From positions 1-5,565 of the forward strand of contig JAFRCZ010000262.1 of assembly GCA_017404125.1 (NCBI GenBank): a stretch of 5,565 nucleotides of DNA, read 5' to 3'. The translations under genes were made by a program, and so were the position numbers. Shown in pieces: positions 1 through 5,565 of the stretch (the stretch's first letter is position 1; every line of letters begins with the position of its first letter). Source of the stretch: Methanobrevibacter sp. (lineage in GTDB: Archaea; Methanobacteriota; Methanobacteria; Methanobacteriales; Methanobacteriaceae). A model generated the notes under the pieces. That model worked only from the letters and a program-made list of their open reading frames with translations. It had not been told where the DNA came from and ran no database searches.

Positions 1-51
1 AAGAATAAAATAACTTATTGTTACTAAAACTTTTTAGATAATATTAATTAA

Positions 52-1106
<1,055 letters not shown>

Positions 1107-1129
1107 ATTCTATTTGTTACTATTTTTTA

Positions 1130-1621
1130 TTAATTCCCTTTTAATTCACTTGGAATGCAAACACAGTATTTGCAGGTGTAATAATCTTTAGCTATTTCTG
1201 CTTGGCGCTGTTTTATATCACAATAATAAACTGTTTCACTATTTTTCTCTTCTAAAAACACTGTTTTTCCATCTCTAAAGTCCATTCCAACAGGATGCAA
1301 TGGCTTTTTAGCTATTAAACTTAAGTAAACGCATATGGATTCTATGAATTTTTTAAAGCTTTCTTCACTTTCAGGTGAACAGCCTTTAAAGAATAGTTTT
1401 ATTTCATTTCTCATTTCAGCTATTTTCTTATCTTCAATATCAAAATCTTTTTCTTTAGGGATGTTTTTAGATAATATTTCATAATAATTTTCTAAATTAA
1501 ATTCTGCCAATTGTTTAGAAATGGGGTTAATGTCTTCTTTTTTGAGATTCTCTTCCATCTGTTTTGTATTGAAGTTTCTCATATCCTCTTTAATCTCTTC
1601 AAGTAATTCGGATGCTTTCAT
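1130..1621 (-). CDS. DUF2115/UPF0305-like protein with a C-terminal cysteine motif
   Basis: This is a 163-residue, probably cytosolic protein without a signal peptide or membrane segment. The first 80 residues are charged and predicted helical (Lys, Glu, Asn rich). The C-terminal half carries HPVG at 109-112, C134 in a YYC context, and C150-x2-C153-x-C155 near the end. The order HPVG, Phe/Gly-rich turn, YYC, Cys-x2-Cys resembles my recollection of the methanogen family DUF2115 (UPF0305), which has no known function; a profile search should confirm it. The four cysteines could bind zinc or an iron-sulfur cluster (inference). The start is supported by GAGGG (1632-1628) six bases before the ATG. 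It lies 38 bases after tag on the same strand, so it is probably co-transcribed. A link to DNA repair is only suggested by position. Confidence 0.75.
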   Translation of the reverse strand: MKASELLEEIKEDMRNFNTKQMEENLKKEDINPISKQLAEFNLENYYEILSKNIPKEKDFDIEDKKIAEMRNEIKLFFKGCSPESEESFKKFIESICVYLSLIAKKPLHPVGMDFRDGKTVFLEEKNSETVYYCDIKQRQAEIAKDYYTCKYCVCIPSELKGN

Positions 1622-1624
1622 TCG

Positions 1625-1632
1625 TATCCCTC
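1625..1632 (-). promoter_or_regulatory. Shine-Dalgarno site of the DUF2115-like gene
   Basis: On the minus strand GAGGGATA ends three bases before the ATG, and its GAGGG core is six bases away. It gives this second operon gene its own ribosome entry and selects the start at 1621. Confidence 0.7.
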
Positions 1633-1659
1633 AAACATTAAATAATTTTATTATTTTAA

Positions 1660-2220
1660 CTATTTCAATTCCTCATATCTAAAGCATTCATGAATATGAT
1701 TGTTAATTATTCCAATTGACTCTAAATATGAGTAAATAATTGTAGTTCCAACGAATTTCATTCCTCTTTTCTTTAAGTCTTTAGCTATTTTATCTGAAAG
1801 AGGAGAGTTGGTCAAATAGTTTTCTTCAGTATCTATCAGTATTTGATTATCTGTAAATTGCCAGATATAATCAGAGAATGTTCCATATTCCTTTTGTATT
1901 CCAATAAAGATTTTTGCATTGTTTATAGCAGCATTTATCTTGCCTTTATGTCTGATGATTCCCTTGTTGTTTCTTAATTCCTCTATCTTTTCTTCATCAT
2001 AAGCCGCTACTTTTTGAACATCAAAATTATCAAAGGAAGCTCTGAAATTCTCTCTTTTCTTTAATATTGTAATCCATGCAAGTCCTGCTTGAAATGATTC
2101 AAGTACAAGCAGCTCAAAGAGTTCATGATCATCGTAAGTAGGAACTCCCCACTCCTCATCATGATACTTTACATAGATCTCTTCAACATCTTCAGCCCAA
2201 GGGCAACGTTTTTTATTCAT
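1660..2220 (-). CDS. tag: DNA-3-methyladenine glycosylase I
   Basis: This base-excision repair enzyme removes 3-methyladenine from alkylated DNA, leaving an abasic site. Its 186 residues match the 187 of E. coli Tag and align over the full length. Seen: CPWAED near the start, YHDEEWGVP at 19-27, LESFQAGLAWITILKKREN at 40-58, GIIRHKGKI at 87-95, and LKKRGMKFVGTTI at 149-161. The zinc-snap ligands known from E. coli Tag are all present as C6, H20, H175 and C179. E41 and W49 match the base-pocket Glu38 and Trp46. It is first in an operon with the DUF2115-like gene and divergent from endoQ. A TATA-like AAATATTTAA (2250-2241) is centred about 26 bases before the ATG, which would give an almost leaderless mRNA. 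A weak GTGAT match to the Shine-Dalgarno sequence also precedes the ATG, so the leader is uncertain. No key residue is missing. Confidence 0.95.
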   Translation of the reverse strand: MNKKRCPWAEDVEEIYVKYHDEEWGVPTYDDHELFELLVLESFQAGLAWITILKKRENFRASFDNFDVQKVAAYDEEKIEELRNNKGIIRHKGKINAAINNAKIFIGIQKEYGTFSDYIWQFTDNQILIDTEENYLTNSPLSDKIAKDLKKRGMKFVGTTIIYSYLESIGIINNHIHECFRYEELK

Positions 2221-2240
2221 GGAATCACTTTATTCTTTTT

Positions 2241-2250
2241 TTAAATATTT
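2241..2250 (-). promoter_or_regulatory. Candidate TATA box for tag
   Basis: The minus strand reads AAATATTTAA, centred about 26 bases upstream of the tag ATG. In archaea the TATA centre sits 25-27 bases before the transcript start, so initiation would fall at or next to the start codon. The region is AT-rich, and other boxes further upstream are possible. Confidence 0.4.
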
Positions 2251-2274
2251 GTTTTTAAGATTATTTTAATTTAT

Positions 2275-2315
2275 CTTTTAAGAGTTTACTTAAAAGTTAA
2301 GAGTTTACTTAAAAG
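2275..2315. promoter_or_regulatory. Tandem 19-bp repeat with internal palindromes, candidate shared operator
   Basis: TTAAGAGTTTACTTAAAAG occurs twice with no spacer (2278-2296 and 2297-2315), without mismatch. Each copy contains TTAAG-N6-CTTAA. In copy 1 the arms extend to 8 bp, CTTTTAAG (2275-2282) and CTTAAAAG (2289-2296); in copy 2 they stop at 5 bp. Copy centres are 19 bp apart, close to two helical turns. The pair lies 27 bp from the tag TATA candidate and 29 bp from the endoQ one. This suits two dimers of a regulator acting on both divergent genes. The repeat is directly visible; the regulatory role is inference. Confidence 0.6.
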
Positions 2316-2344
2316 CCATATTCTAAAAACTTTCTTTAAAAATT

Positions 2345-2352
2345 ATTTATAC
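2345..2352 (+). promoter_or_regulatory. TATA box for endoQ, predicting a leaderless mRNA
   Basis: ATTTATAC is centred about 28 bases before the endoQ ATG at 2377. With the archaeal spacing of 25-27 bases, transcription should start at about 2374-2376, immediately before the start codon. The bases before the ATG contain no Shine-Dalgarno match, which agrees with a leaderless transcript. Confidence 0.55.
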
Positions 2353-2376
2353 TAAAAAATTTAAAAATCATATTAT

Positions 2377-3567
2377 ATGATAGTTAATGCAGATTTACAT
2401 ACTCACAGTTGCTTTTCAGCAGCCACTTCAAAGGATATGGTCATCAATAATATAGCCCCAAAATCCCGTGAAAAGGGATTGGACTTAGTTGGTACTGGGG
2501 ATGCTTTTCATCCTAAATGGCTGGACATTGTAGCGGAAAGCACTGAATATAAAGGGGATGGAATATACTCCCATAAGGATTGTGATTTCATTTTGACAAC
2601 TGAAGTTGAAGCCCAACATAAAATTCATCATGTAATAATCATCCCTAATATTGAAGCTGCTCGAGAACTTTCTGAAAAGCTGGTTTCTCCCAATAAGTAT
2701 ATTGATGGAAGACCAAGAAGTCCTTTAAGTGGTGCTGAACTTCTTGAGCTTGTAAAAGAGTATGATTGCATGATAGGGCCAGCTCATTCATTTACCCCCT
2801 GGACTGGCATGTATAAGACCTATGACAGCATTTATGACTGTTATGAAAAGAGCCCAGATTTTGTGGAATTAGGATTATCTGCAGATACTGACATGGCTGA
2901 TACCGTAAAAGAATTGTCTGATTTTGTGTTTTTAACCAATTCTGATGCTCATTCTCCATGGCCTCATAGATTAGGCCGTGAATTCAATCAAATAGAGATG
3001 GAGGACATTTCATATTCCTCACTTCAAAAGGCACTTAAGCACAAGGGTGTTAAAGCGAATTATGGATTGCTTCCTAATTTAGGAAAGTATCACATGACTG
3101 CATGCACCAAGTGCTATAAAATCATAGATCCGGATATTGGAAAGGCAAATGGAATGAAATGTTCCTGTGGCGGTAGGATTAAAAAGGGTGTAGACTTTAG
3201 AATAAGTGAAATAGCTGATTTTAAGGAGCCTCATCATCCAAGTCATAGGCCTCCTTATGTTCATTTGATGCCTCTTGCTGAAATAATCAGCATGATATAT
3301 GATAAGGGAATAACAACCAAAACGGTTCAAGGGGTCTGGCAAAAGTTAATCGATTCCTTTGGTCCAGAGATTGATGTATTGATAAACACTCCTTTGGAGG
3401 ATATTTCAAAAATAGATAGAAATGTGGCTCTTGGAATAGAAGGGTTCCGGAATAAAACATTGAATGTTGTTCCAGGCGGTGGAGGAAAATATGGTGAAAT
3501 ATCCTTTAAAGAAGAGTTTAAAAAAGAGGAAAGGACTGAAAAAATACTTACTTTAGATCATTTCTAA
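2377..3567 (+). CDS. endoQ: EndoQ-like PHP-domain endonuclease for deaminated DNA
   Basis: This 396-residue protein matches the archaeal EndoQ family (formerly TIGR00375), which cuts DNA 5' of uracil, hypoxanthine, xanthine and abasic sites. The N-terminal PHP phosphoesterase domain (about 1-230) shows metal-binding motifs: H8 and H10 in DLHTHS, D42 and H45 in GTGDAFH, E76 and E78, H84-H85, H137 in GPAHSF, and D190 and H192 in TNSDAHS. A zinc-binding insert has C243-x2-C246 and C262-x-C264. The C-terminal part (about 300-375) resembles a helix-hairpin-helix DNA-binding region and ends with the family signature PGGGGKYGEI. The last residues, ILTLDHF, look like a degenerate PCNA-interacting peptide. 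It is divergent from tag and convergent with the tRNA genes. No Shine-Dalgarno sequence precedes the ATG. The EndoQ assignment rests on motif recall; a generic PHP phosphoesterase is the alternative. Confidence 0.88.
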   Translation: MIVNADLHTHSCFSAATSKDMVINNIAPKSREKGLDLVGTGDAFHPKWLDIVAESTEYKGDGIYSHKDCDFILTTEVEAQHKIHHVIIIPNIEAARELSEKLVSPNKYIDGRPRSPLSGAELLELVKEYDCMIGPAHSFTPWTGMYKTYDSIYDCYEKSPDFVELGLSADTDMADTVKELSDFVFLTNSDAHSPWPHRLGREFNQIEMEDISYSSLQKALKHKGVKANYGLLPNLGKYHMTACTKCYKIIDPDIGKANGMKCSCGGRIKKGVDFRISEIADFKEPHHPSHRPPYVHLMPLAEIISMIYDKGITTKTVQGVWQKLIDSFGPEIDVLINTPLEDISKIDRNVALGIEGFRNKTLNVVPGGGGKYGEISFKEEFKKEERTEKILTLDHF

Positions 3568-3571
3568 TTAC

Positions 3572-3586
3572 TTTTTTTATTTTTTT
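3572..3586 (+). terminator. Paired T-tract terminator of endoQ
   Basis: T7-A-T7 begins five bases after the endoQ stop codon. There is no strong hairpin before it, as is usual for archaeal termination at U-tracts. It separates endoQ from the convergent tRNA genes. Confidence 0.65.
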
Positions 3587-3594
3587 AATCAGTT

Positions 3595-3613
3595 AAAAAT
3601 AGCTTTTTAAAAA
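3595..3613 (-). terminator. T5 runs after tRNA-Arg(CCT)
   Basis: On the minus strand the mature tRNA end is followed directly by T5 (3613-3609) and, nine bases later, by another T5 (3599-3595). These are shorter than the other terminators in the window, but suit a small RNA unit. Confidence 0.45.
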
Positions 3614-3688
3614 CAGGCTTGGCGGGATTTGAACCCGCGGTCTTTAGATTAGGAGTCTAACGCCTTATCCAAACTGGGCTACAAGCCT
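3614..3688 (-). tRNA. tRNA-Arg, anticodon CCT
   Basis: This is a 75-base cloverleaf decoding AGG. The 7-bp acceptor stem AGGCTTG/CAAGCCT is perfectly paired, with discriminator G at 3614. The anticodon stem is TTAGA/TCTAA around loop CTCCTAA, so the anticodon CCT lies at 3653-3651. The T-arm is GCGGG-TTCAAAT-CCCGC. The D-stem GCC/GGC has three pairs, with a C-A opposition where a fourth could form. There is no intron, and no CCA is encoded, so CCA must be added after transcription. It lies 85 bases after tRNA-Arg(TCT). A weak TATA-like TTAAGATAT around 3725-3717 could give its own promoter, but co-transcription is also possible. Confidence 0.97.
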
Positions 3689-3746
3689 ATATCATTTTTT
3701 TTAAAAACTACAAAAGATATCTTAAGTAGTCATCTTGTTAATTTTG

Positions 3747-3763
3747 AAAAAAATAGAAAAAAA
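3747..3763 (-). terminator. Paired T7 terminator after tRNA-Arg(TCT)
   Basis: The minus strand reads T7-CTA-T7, starting ten bases after the tRNA end. It suggests that the upstream tRNA can terminate alone, leaving the second tRNA to read-through or to its own promoter. Confidence 0.6.
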
Positions 3764-3771
3764 TAGTAATA

Positions 3772-3847
<76 letters not shown>

Positions 3848-3880
3848 TATATACAACATTTTATATTATGTTTATTATGG

Positions 3881-3888
3881 TATATAAA
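3881..3888 (-). promoter_or_regulatory. TATA box of the tRNA-Arg pair
   Basis: The minus strand reads TTTATATA, a near-ideal archaeal TATA box, centred about 37 bases before the mature 5' end of tRNA-Arg(TCT). This predicts a start near 3858 and a short leader of roughly ten bases. Confidence 0.65.
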
Positions 3889-3946
3889 ACTATCGTAAAA
3901 GAATTTTTTTAATTTTTAATTTAATACTATGGTTTTAAAATTTGTT

Positions 3947-3961
3947 AAAAAAATAAAAAAA
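3947..3961 (-). terminator. Paired T7 terminator of the Ser-rich surface protein gene
   Basis: The minus strand reads T7-A-T7, about 110 bases after the stop codon at 4072. This gives a long AU-rich 3' untranslated region. It has the same layout as the endoQ terminator. Confidence 0.55.
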
Positions 3962-3992
3962 GGAATAAAAACTAAAAATTAAAATTATTTTT

Positions 3993-4058
3993 TAATTTTT
4001 TAGTATTTATTTGTTTTATTTAGTTTAATGTTTTTTAGTTAATAATTTTTTAGTATTT
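3993..4058. repeat. Two 16-bp direct repeats in an AT-rich spacer
   Basis: TAATTTTTTAGTATTT occurs at 3993-4008 and 4043-4058, with start points 50 bases apart. Its core TTTTTTAGT occurs a third time at 4031-4039. They lie in the 224-base interval between the tRNA genes and the Ser-rich protein gene, inside the expected 3' untranslated region of the latter. The low complexity makes chance or slippage likely. Apart from these, the T-tracts and the tRNA promoter, nothing was seen in 3848-4071. Confidence 0.4.
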
Positions 4059-4071
4059 TATGGTTATTTTA

Positions 4072-4608
4072 CTAGTTATTGCTTGTTTTATTTTCATCTG
4101 TTGAATTAGTGGTTTTGTTGTCATCATCTGATACAACTTCATCACTCCATGCACCTTCCAAAACTGTTCCAGTTCCAGATCCAACAAGTACATAACCAGT
4201 ACGACCTTTAGCATCTTTTAAAAGACAAGTGTAATATCCATGAGGATTGTATTTTACACTGTAACACCAGGAACCTTCCCATCCTTCACCTTCAGCTATT
4301 TTTTTAGCTTTTTCAGGACTTACATTATGTTTTGTTGAAGAGCTTGAACTAGAACTTGAACTGCTACTGCTGCTGGAGCTAGAACTACTGGTTCCACTGC
4401 TTGCACCAGTTTCGCTGCTAGTTCCGGAATCTGTTCCTTCAAGGCCAGTAGAATTATTTCCTATTCCTGTGTTACCTTGTTCATCAGGTGTGAAGCCTGA
4501 AAGGTCATTAAATACAGTATTACTATCATTTGTTAATCCATATGCAGTTACTCCTGCAGCAATACATAATACAATAACAACAGAAATAATAATGCTTGTA
4601 TTGTCCAT
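4072..4608 (-). CDS. Membrane-anchored poly-Ser surface protein, copy A
   Basis: This 178-residue protein has an uncharged hydrophobic segment at residues 6-23 (IIISVVIVLCIAAGVTAYG), acting as a signal anchor or secretion signal. An acidic, Thr/Ser/Gly-rich stretch (25-73) follows, then 18 consecutive serines (74-91), a small domain at about 96-153, and an acidic tail. The domain begins VSPEKAKKIA, has a beta-rich pattern, and contains C115 and C128, which could form a disulfide outside the cell. Its pattern resembles the PepSY fold, but weakly. Several N-x-S/T sequons, including three in the last 15 residues, suggest N-glycosylation. The start at 4608 is chosen because GAGGTGG lies just before it and copy B starts identically; an upstream in-frame ATG at 4647 would translate the ribosome binding site. 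It is paralogous and tandem to the gene at 4875-5405. Function is unknown. Confidence 0.88.
   Translation of the reverse strand: MDNTSIIISVVIVLCIAAGVTAYGLTNDSNTVFNDLSGFTPDEQGNTGIGNNSTGLEGTDSGTSSETGASSGTSSSSSSSSSSSSSSSSSSTKHNVSPEKAKKIAEGEGWEGSWCYSVKYNPHGYYTCLLKDAKGRTGYVLVGSGTGTVLEGAWSDEVVSDDDNKTTNSTDENKTSNN
4336..4389 (-). repeat. Poly-serine tract encoded by mixed codons
   Basis: Eighteen serine codons in a row use AGT, AGC, TCT, TCC and TCA intermingled. TCN and AGY codons cannot interconvert by one synonymous change. The mixture therefore points to selection for serine rather than recent trinucleotide slippage. The tract probably forms an extended, possibly glycosylated linker. Confidence 0.9.
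4537..4569 (-). repeat. 33-bp identity with copy B (anchor region)
   Basis: This stretch is identical to 5334-5366. It encodes the end of the membrane anchor in copy A, and identity includes the synonymous positions. Flanking bases match only partly. Confidence 0.9.
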
Positions 4609-4611
4609 ATT

Positions 4612-4620
4612 TCCACCTCT
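4612..4620 (-). promoter_or_regulatory. Shine-Dalgarno site of surface protein copy A
   Basis: The minus strand reads AGAGGTGGA, with GAGGTG a few bases before the ATG at 4608. It rules out the longer reading frame that starts at 4647, since that frame would run through this site. Confidence 0.75.
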
Positions 4621-4650
4621 TTTAGAATATTTTAAAAAAGATTGCAATAT

Positions 4651-4660
4651 TTTTTATAAT
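4651..4660 (-). promoter_or_regulatory. Candidate TATA box of surface protein copy A
   Basis: The minus strand reads ATTATAAAAA, centred about 47 bases before the ATG. This predicts a start near 4630 and a leader of about 20 bases that includes the ribosome binding site. The surrounding DNA is AT-rich, so the call is tentative. Confidence 0.45.
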
Positions 4661-4678
4661 TTATTATGAATGTAATGC

Positions 4679-4740
4679 TTATCAATTCATAGGATTTTTT
4701 TAAATTGATAATATAGTATATTTTAGTCAAGCTATATTAT
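4679..4740. repeat. Two overlapping 9-bp inverted repeats with equal geometry
   Basis: The first pairs TTATCAATT (4679-4687) with AATTGATAA (4703-4711). The second pairs ATAATATAG (4708-4716) with CTATATTAT (4732-4740). Both have perfect 9-bp arms and a 15-base spacer, and they share the four bases 4708-4711. They lie 71-132 bases before the start of copy A, upstream of its TATA candidate. They could be operators, or mutually exclusive hairpins if transcribed. Chance is possible in DNA this AT-rich. Confidence 0.5.
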
Positions 4741-4811
4741 AAATTTATTCATTTTTATAAAGTTTTTTAGCTTTTAAAAATAGTTTTTTATAGTTTAATC
4801 AATAATTTTTT

Positions 4812-4861
4812 AAAAAAGGTTAAAAAAGTTAAAATTAAGGAATAAAATGAAAATTATTCCT
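4812..4861 (-). terminator. Hairpin plus paired T6 tract terminating surface protein copy B
   Basis: A perfect 8-bp inverted repeat, AGGAATAA (4838-4845) and TTATTCCT (4854-4861), flanks an 8-base loop and starts 13 bases after the stop codon. On the minus strand T6-AACC-T6 follows at 4827-4812. This resembles an intrinsic terminator and separates the two paralogues into different transcripts. Confidence 0.65.
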
Positions 4862-4874
4862 CAAAATAAATTTT

Positions 4875-5405
4875 TTATATTTTTCCTAAGTTTTCACCAC
4901 TGTAACTAATTGCAATTGCATCAACTACAGTTCCATTAGCATTTGAAATATAGCAGATGTATTGGGTTCCGTCATCTTTGACATTGCTGACGTATGCTCC
5001 TGCTTCACCAATGAAATTATTATTAACGATTGATTTAGCTTGAGCAGGAGTTATTTTAGTTTGGCTTGATGAACCTGATCCGCCTGAATTGCCTCCAGAA
5101 CCAGATCCCCCATTGGAGTTAGAACCAGAGTTTCCTCCTCCATTGGAGTTAGTTCCACCACTGCTACCGCTGCTACTGCCAGAACTTGAGCTTCCTCCAT
5201 TGTTGCTGGCATCGCCAGTTCCATCAGCAGAACCATCGTTAAATAAATCACTGATTACATTATCTCCAGAACTTGAACTGTCTGGTGTAAATCCAGTCAA
5301 ATCATTAAATACCGCATTATCGCCTTCACTTATTCCATATGCAGTTACTCCTGCAGCAATACATAAAACGATAATTACAGATATAATTATATTTGAATTG
5401 TCCAT
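4875..5405 (-). CDS. Membrane-anchored Ser/Gly/Asn-rich surface protein, copy B
   Basis: This 176-residue paralogue of the protein at 4072-4608 has the same N terminus: MDN, a hydrophobic segment at 6-23, then the shared motif VFNDL-x-GFTPD at 32-42. Residues 43-116 are low-complexity Ser, Gly and Asn with decamer-like repeats (TNSNGGGNSG, then SNSNGGSGSG) and almost no charge after residue 65. The C-terminal domain (118-176) starts ITPAQAKSIV and ends GENLGKI, with a single C151 that aligns with C128 of copy A. The pattern of an AK-containing helix followed by beta strands and a Gly-rich end resembles PepSY, a proposal I cannot confirm. The start at 5405 is chosen because AGGAGGTGA precedes it at normal spacing and copy A starts the same way; a GTG at 5414 lies inside that ribosome binding site. 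It is probably exported and anchored, with the domain held away from the membrane by the linker. Confidence 0.88.
   Translation of the reverse strand: MDNSNIIISVIIVLCIAAGVTAYGISEGDNAVFNDLTGFTPDSSSSGDNVISDLFNDGSADGTGDASNNGGSSSSGSSSGSSGGTNSNGGGNSGSNSNGGSGSGGNSGGSGSSSQTKITPAQAKSIVNNNFIGEAGAYVSNVKDDGTQYICYISNANGTVVDAIAISYSGENLGKI
5110..5152 (-). repeat. Linker micro-repeat, period 30 bases
   Basis: The plus strand carries CCATTGGAGTTAG at 5110-5122 and again at 5140-5152. The 30-base period equals ten residues of the copy B linker. It may be a trace of recent internal duplication within the Ser/Gly/Asn-rich stretch. Confidence 0.7.
5334..5366 (-). repeat. 33-bp identity with copy A (anchor region)
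   Basis: This is the partner of the stretch at 4537-4569, in the same orientation and 797 bases away. A homologous exchange between the two would fuse the genes. Confidence 0.9.
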
Positions 5406-5410
5406 TTCTT

Positions 5411-5420
5411 TCACCTCCTT
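5411..5420 (-). promoter_or_regulatory. Strong Shine-Dalgarno site of surface protein copy B
   Basis: The minus strand reads AAGGAGGTGA, a near-full match to the anti-Shine-Dalgarno sequence, eight bases (from AGGAGG) before the ATG at 5405. It suggests high translation. A TATA-like TTTATAAAAG at 5445-5436 lies too close to leave this site in the transcript, so the true promoter is probably further upstream and was not assigned. Nothing else was seen in 5421-5565. Confidence 0.85.
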
Positions 5421-5565
5421 TATTTAGAAGATATTCTTTTATAAATTTGAATTATTGATTAATTTTTTAAAAAATTTTTACAATTGTATATTATTATTGT
5501 TCATTATATTAAATATATCTTTTCCTAAAATTTTTTCAATAGTTTTTTTTAAATTTTATTTTTAA

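Noticed and set aside
2278..2315. Minimal CRISPR-like repeat
   Set aside because: The two 19-bp units abut without any spacer and there are no cas genes, so a regulatory site fits better.
3079..3342. Minus-strand open frame inside endoQ
   Set aside because: It overlaps the zinc-binding and C-terminal parts of a well-supported gene and encodes nothing recognisable.
4606..4647. Longer copy A with a KRGG sequence before the hydrophobic segment, resembling a prepilin-peptidase site
   Set aside because: KRGG is simply the Shine-Dalgarno sequence read in frame. Copy B has no such sequence, and both copies align from MDN.
4072..5405. Surface proteins as lipoproteins or as Get3 clients
   Set aside because: The Cys at residue 15 is preceded by Leu within the hydrophobic core, which does not fit a lipobox. 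The anchors are N-terminal, so these are not tail-anchored clients.
5089..5427. Plus-strand frame encoding a Pro/Glu/Leu-rich protein
   Set aside because: It is the antisense image of the Ser/Gly/Asn linker; repetitive composition explains both the open frame and the odd residues. The minus frame at 5051-5251 is rejected for the same reason.

Overview
The window looks like chromosomal DNA of a low-GC methanogenic archaeon, most likely Methanobrevibacter or a close relative in the Methanobacteriales. The pointers are: an archaeal Get3-type ATPase with a CxxC pair; an EndoQ-type PHP endonuclease; a small Cys-containing protein resembling the methanogen family DUF2115/UPF0305; two tRNA genes without an encoded 3' CCA; TATA boxes about 25 nt ahead of starts; strong GGAGGTGA-type ribosome binding sites; and transcription units ending in paired T-tracts. 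The taxonomic call is inference, since no 16S rRNA or database search was available.

Layout. (1) 70-1077 (+): a Get3/ArsA-family ATPase, probably the targeting factor for tail-anchored membrane proteins, ending in a hairpin plus T-tract. (2) 2220-1130 (-): a two-gene operon of DNA-3-methyladenine glycosylase I (tag) and a DUF2115-like protein. (3) 2377-3567 (+): an EndoQ-like endonuclease for deaminated DNA, divergent from tag. (4) 3847-3614 (-): two tandem arginine tRNA genes, anticodons TCT and CCT, decoding AGA and AGG. (5) 5405-4072 (-): two tandem paralogous surface proteins. They share an almost identical N-terminal membrane anchor, have different Ser- or Ser/Gly/Asn-rich linkers, and end in related small C-terminal domains that may be PepSY-like.

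The most notable feature is the 156-bp region between tag and endoQ. It joins a base-excision glycosylase for alkylated adenine to an endonuclease for deaminated bases, back to back. At its centre is a perfect 19-bp tandem repeat, each copy carrying a TTAAG-N6-CTTAA inverted repeat. The repeat pair lies almost exactly midway between a TATA-like box for each gene, which looks like a shared operator coordinating two DNA-repair units. The endoQ transcript is predicted to be leaderless, and its protein ends in a degenerate PCNA-interaction motif.

The second point of interest is the surface-protein pair. It looks like a duplication in which the anchor was conserved (33 identical nucleotides in a row) while linkers and C-terminal domains diverged. 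No CRISPR array, insertion sequence, origin or attachment site was seen. No stretch longer than 300 bases lacks a gene.
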